A DNA stretch of 35,398 bases, taken from a virus. The translations under genes and the position numbers were made by a program. The first letter of the stretch is position 1, and every line of letters starts with the position of its first letter. A model generated the notes under the pieces. It did not search any database and had not been told where the DNA came from. It saw only the letters and a list, made by a program, of their open reading frames with translations. The stretch lies in the IMG/VR virus record IMGVR_UViG_3300035162_000828, positions 1-35,398 of that record. One strand, 5' to 3'. Shown piece after piece: positions 33,037 through 35,398 of this stretch.

Positions 33037-33524
33037 TGGCTAGGGAAATAAAGAAATTCAAACTAAGTGATTTAACGATTACAGTACCCGACAATGGACA
33101 GTGGGAGGGTATGGAAGCATACCCTTACGCTCCTATCAAAGAATCTCTTTTAGCTAAAGGATATAAGCCAGCAGAGTATAATTATATATGTGCAGATACA
33201 GACGGCAATGTAATGTATGGCTCACGAAGAGTTTGGTTAATGAAGAAAGATATGAGTATGGACCAGTCTACTGAAGTAGATTGTGAGATTATGACTAAAT
33301 CTGAATTGTATGCTGAGCTTAATAAAAGATTGAATGATGATATGAAAGATTTACTTACAACCAAAGATGAAAATGGTGATTTAGTGCCACCTAAAAAATC
33401 TACAACCAATATAGAGGGAGGTGTGTCTAATCTTATGAAGCATCATAAGAAAAAAGCTAACATTGCAGGATACCCGTATGACTATAAAGTGGATGGAAAA
33501 GTTGTTGATGCGGGGAAATCATAA
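33036..33524 (+). CDS. Hypothetical protein between the fibre genes
   Basis: 162 residues, no recognised family, TAATG overlap with fibre 1. The N-terminal half has aromatic and strand-like pieces. The C-terminal half is basic and helical (L-M-K-H-H-K-K-K-A). It may be a chaperone, or an attached part of the fibre. Confidence 0.65.
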   Translation: MAREIKKFKLSDLTITVPDNGQWEGMEAYPYAPIKESLLAKGYKPAEYNYICADTDGNVMYGSRRVWLMKKDMSMDQSTEVDCEIMTKSELYAELNKRLNDDMKDLLTTKDENGDLVPPKKSTTNIEGGVSNLMKHHKKKANIAGYPYDYKVDGKVVDAGKS

Positions 33525-33775
33525 TGGGATTTTGGGAAAACGCTAAAGATACGGTAAAAAGTCTTAAGCCAAAAGAAGAAGTAATAGACCTACAAGCTAA
33601 ACTTTCTAAATTAGAGTTGTCAGATATAAGTTATCTAGAAGGCTTAATGAAGGAAAGAACCTACAGGGGTATGGAACTTGAACAGGCTACTACTACTTAT
33701 TTAAAAGTTAAGTTTATAAAACAAATGCTAGAGCAAGGAGATAGTAATGGAGAAACAGAAATTAAAGACAGTTAA
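33524..33775 (+). CDS. Hypothetical helical protein
   Basis: 83 residues. TAATG overlap with the previous gene. It is largely helical (L-Q-A-K-L-S-K-L-E-L and Y-L-K-V-K-F-I-K-Q-M-L). It overlaps the next gene by 29 bases. The family is unknown. Confidence 0.65.
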   Translation: MGFWENAKDTVKSLKPKEEVIDLQAKLSKLELSDISYLEGLMKERTYRGMELEQATTTYLKVKFIKQMLEQGDSNGETEIKDS

Positions 33776-33971
33776 ATGCACAACCCAAGAATTAGAAGGA
33801 ATTTGTAACTTATTAGAAAAAGTTAACGTAGGGGTTAAAGATGGTATGTGGGTGTATGAGATGTATAAAAAATTTGCAAAGACATTCGAAGAAGCCGCTG
33901 AAGCAGACCCTGACTGGGTTCAGACTGAAGAAGATGAAAAAGGTGCCGGAGAAGGTATAGTCAATGGCTAA
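33747..33971 (+). CDS. Small acidic helical protein
   Basis: 74 residues. AAGGAG precedes the ATG inside the previous gene. The C-terminus is strongly acidic (E-E-A-A-E-A-D-P-D-W-V-Q-T-E-E-D-E). It overlaps the start of fibre 2 by 8 bases. Unknown; possibly a fibre-assembly helper by position. Confidence 0.6.
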   Translation: MEKQKLKTVKCTTQELEGICNLLEKVNVGVKDGMWVYEMYKKFAKTFEEAAEADPDWVQTEEDEKGAGEGIVNG

Positions 33972-35307
33972 AGTTTGGAAGAAATTACAGAGAAGTGACG
34001 CCCCCTTTACTGGAGACGTTACAGGTACTATTAATGGTGCTTCTGCTTCTGTAATTAAAAGTGGTTCTGCATTAGGTGCTTCATCTAATCAGGATTCTAC
34101 ATCGACCATTCTTGCTGGTACTTTTACAGGTAATGTAACTGGAAATATAGACGGTGTTTCAGCCGCTACTATAAAGACTAAAGCAGAAGCCGGTTCCGAC
34201 GCTAAGAGTGCTGTAGATGGAAACAGTGCTATCACTATGGTAGGTGGTTCATTAAGCATTGGTACTATTGCTAGTGGGGTTTATCCATTTTCTGTAGATA
34301 GTACAGGCAATTTAAAAATTAAGAATGACGAGTTTCAAGCTCTTGCAGATGGTACTGTTAACTGTAAAGGTAGCTTTACTATCAATCAAGATGCTTCTAG
34401 TAACTCTAAAATAGAATTAGCTGGTTCAAGTAGTGGTACTGCTACAGTATTAGTAAATGGTGCTAACCCTACATTTGACCTTGGTGGAGCTACTCCACTT
34501 GGAACTGCTACATTACACCTTAAAAGAAACTTAACAAGTAACCAATCTAGGGTTCAATTTAGAACAGGTAGTTCTGGTTCAGAGTTTACTATAGGTAACT
34601 CTAATAATACCGGACTAACAACACAATATGCTATACATACAGGACCATTATGGAGTTCTGGTACTGTAGCTGAAAGAGCTTTATCTTTTGATGCAGATGG
34701 TAAGATGGGTATGTATTCTAATAGTAAGACTGTTGCAGGATTTACTTTTGGTAGTGATGGTACTAATAAACACGTTTACGTTAAAAATGGTGGACTTGGT
34801 GTTGGTGTAGCTAACACAACTGATGGAACCTTAGAAACATCCGGTGACACAACAGTTGGTGGAGACCTTGATGTTACTGGTACAGCTTTAACTGGTTGGC
34901 ATACAAAAGATGTTATATGGGTAATGCCTACTGATTTTTATGTTAACGATGACCAAGCTTATTATAATATGGCGTTAGTAGATAGTGGTGGTGCTTTAAA
35001 ACCAATGACTACTTCTTTAGAAGCTTATTGTAATATCCCAATTCCAAGTGGATATAAGGTAACTCATTTTAGAGTTAATGGTACAGCTAGTGTTGGTATA
35101 GCGGCTTATTACAGTGATTGCACAACTGGTGGTCAAACTAGTTGTCAGCCACCTACTTCTATATACACCAATACTTTATACGCTACAAACCCTAGTAGTG
35201 GTATAGCGGCTAATGATACTAGTGGTAGATATTTTATATTGAAATGGTCCTGTTCATCAACAAGTCATCAGCTTTATGGCGGATACTTAAAAATAGCGAA
35301 AATATAA
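33964..35307 (+). CDS. Tail fibre protein 2
   Basis: 447 residues. The N-terminus (M-A-K-V-W-K-K-L-Q-R-S-D, then T-G-D-V-T-G-T) is a paralogue of fibre 1, with one repeat unit (N-Q-D-S-T-S-T-I-L). The middle is beta-rich with V-D-S-T-G-N-L-K pieces. The last ~135 residues form a Cys/aromatic-containing domain, distinct from fibre 1 and a candidate receptor-binding tip. Confidence 0.8.
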   Translation: MAKVWKKLQRSDAPFTGDVTGTINGASASVIKSGSALGASSNQDSTSTILAGTFTGNVTGNIDGVSAATIKTKAEAGSDAKSAVDGNSAITMVGGSLSIGTIASGVYPFSVDSTGNLKIKNDEFQALADGTVNCKGSFTINQDASSNSKIELAGSSSGTATVLVNGANPTFDLGGATPLGTATLHLKRNLTSNQSRVQFRTGSSGSEFTIGNSNNTGLTTQYAIHTGPLWSSGTVAERALSFDADGKMGMYSNSKTVAGFTFGSDGTNKHVYVKNGGLGVGVANTTDGTLETSGDTTVGGDLDVTGTALTGWHTKDVIWVMPTDFYVNDDQAYYNMALVDSGGALKPMTTSLEAYCNIPIPSGYKVTHFRVNGTASVGIAAYYSDCTTGGQTSCQPPTSIYTNTLYATNPSSGIAANDTSGRYFILKWSCSSTSHQLYGGYLKIAKI

Positions 35308-35398
35308 TGGCTAGAGAAAAAATGACAAGTGCAGGTTTAGAAAACCTCACTTCCAAACCAAGTACATACAAATCAAAATCTAAACTTGCTCACTTCTA
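35307..35398 (+). CDS. Partial CDS at the window end
   Basis: The ATG overlaps the fibre 2 stop (TAATG) and the frame stays open for 30 codons to the window end. It begins M-A-R-E-K-M-T-S-A-G-L and continues Ser/Lys-rich. It is too short to classify. The coupling matches the rest of the fibre module. Confidence 0.6.
   Translation, partial: MAREKMTSAGLENLTSKPSTYKSKSKLAHF

Overview
The window looks like an AT-rich genome segment of a tailed double-stranded DNA phage, judged by eye. It has no integrase, no tRNA and no host metabolic genes. The virion genes form a packaging and head set: large terminase, P22-type portal, scaffold, a major capsid protein of probable SU10 type, adaptors and fibres. 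This is typical of environmental, probably aquatic, podovirus-like phages. The host cannot be read from the sequence, and the window ends inside genes on both sides.

Layout. (1) 1-8873, plus strand: the 3' part of one giant gene (over 2,950 codons, 5' end outside the window). It encodes a huge polyvalent protein, probably carried in the virion. It contains a GNAT acetyltransferase-like segment and a DxDGD signature set in a context that closely resembles the RNA polymerase beta-prime active-site barrel. (2) 8981-20903, minus strand, read right to left: the early/replication arm. From its upstream end it holds a string of tiny membrane and zinc-binding proteins, a ubiquitin-like beta-grasp protein, a 577-residue unknown, a JAMM/JAB peptidase, an unknown, a one-pass membrane peptide, an E1/ThiF-like adenylyltransferase, a Sak4-like ATPase, a probable ssDNA-binding protein, a primase-helicase, a ribbon-helix-helix peptide, a Gp157-like protein, an HTH protein, an HNH nuclease, a MazG-like pyrophosphohydrolase and two Cys-rich peptides. 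(3) 20904-21198: the divergent region, with a GC-rich, hairpin-dense block followed by a very AT-rich tract. (4) 21199-35398, plus strand: nuclease, probable small terminase, two small membrane proteins, large terminase, portal, scaffold, capsid, adaptors, and two fibre proteins that share an N-terminal anchor.

Within each arm the genes are tightly coupled by ATGA and TAATG junctions. Several genes too short for an ordinary ORF search were found by following these junctions (11574-11723, 15670-15804, 19803-19913, 22970-23122, 23119-23238).

Most interesting: (a) a phage-borne ubiquitin-like/E1/JAB cassette fused by position to recombination and replication genes; (b) the RNA-polymerase-like signature in the giant protein; (c) an SP6-promoter-like core and a partner motif in two gaps of the minus-strand arm, one lying just after a strong terminator; (d) a recurrent set of intergenic elements closed by long stems, most of which pair best as minus-strand RNA; (e) the structured GC-rich block at the divergence point. 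Function calls come from motifs and gene order only. No database search was run.
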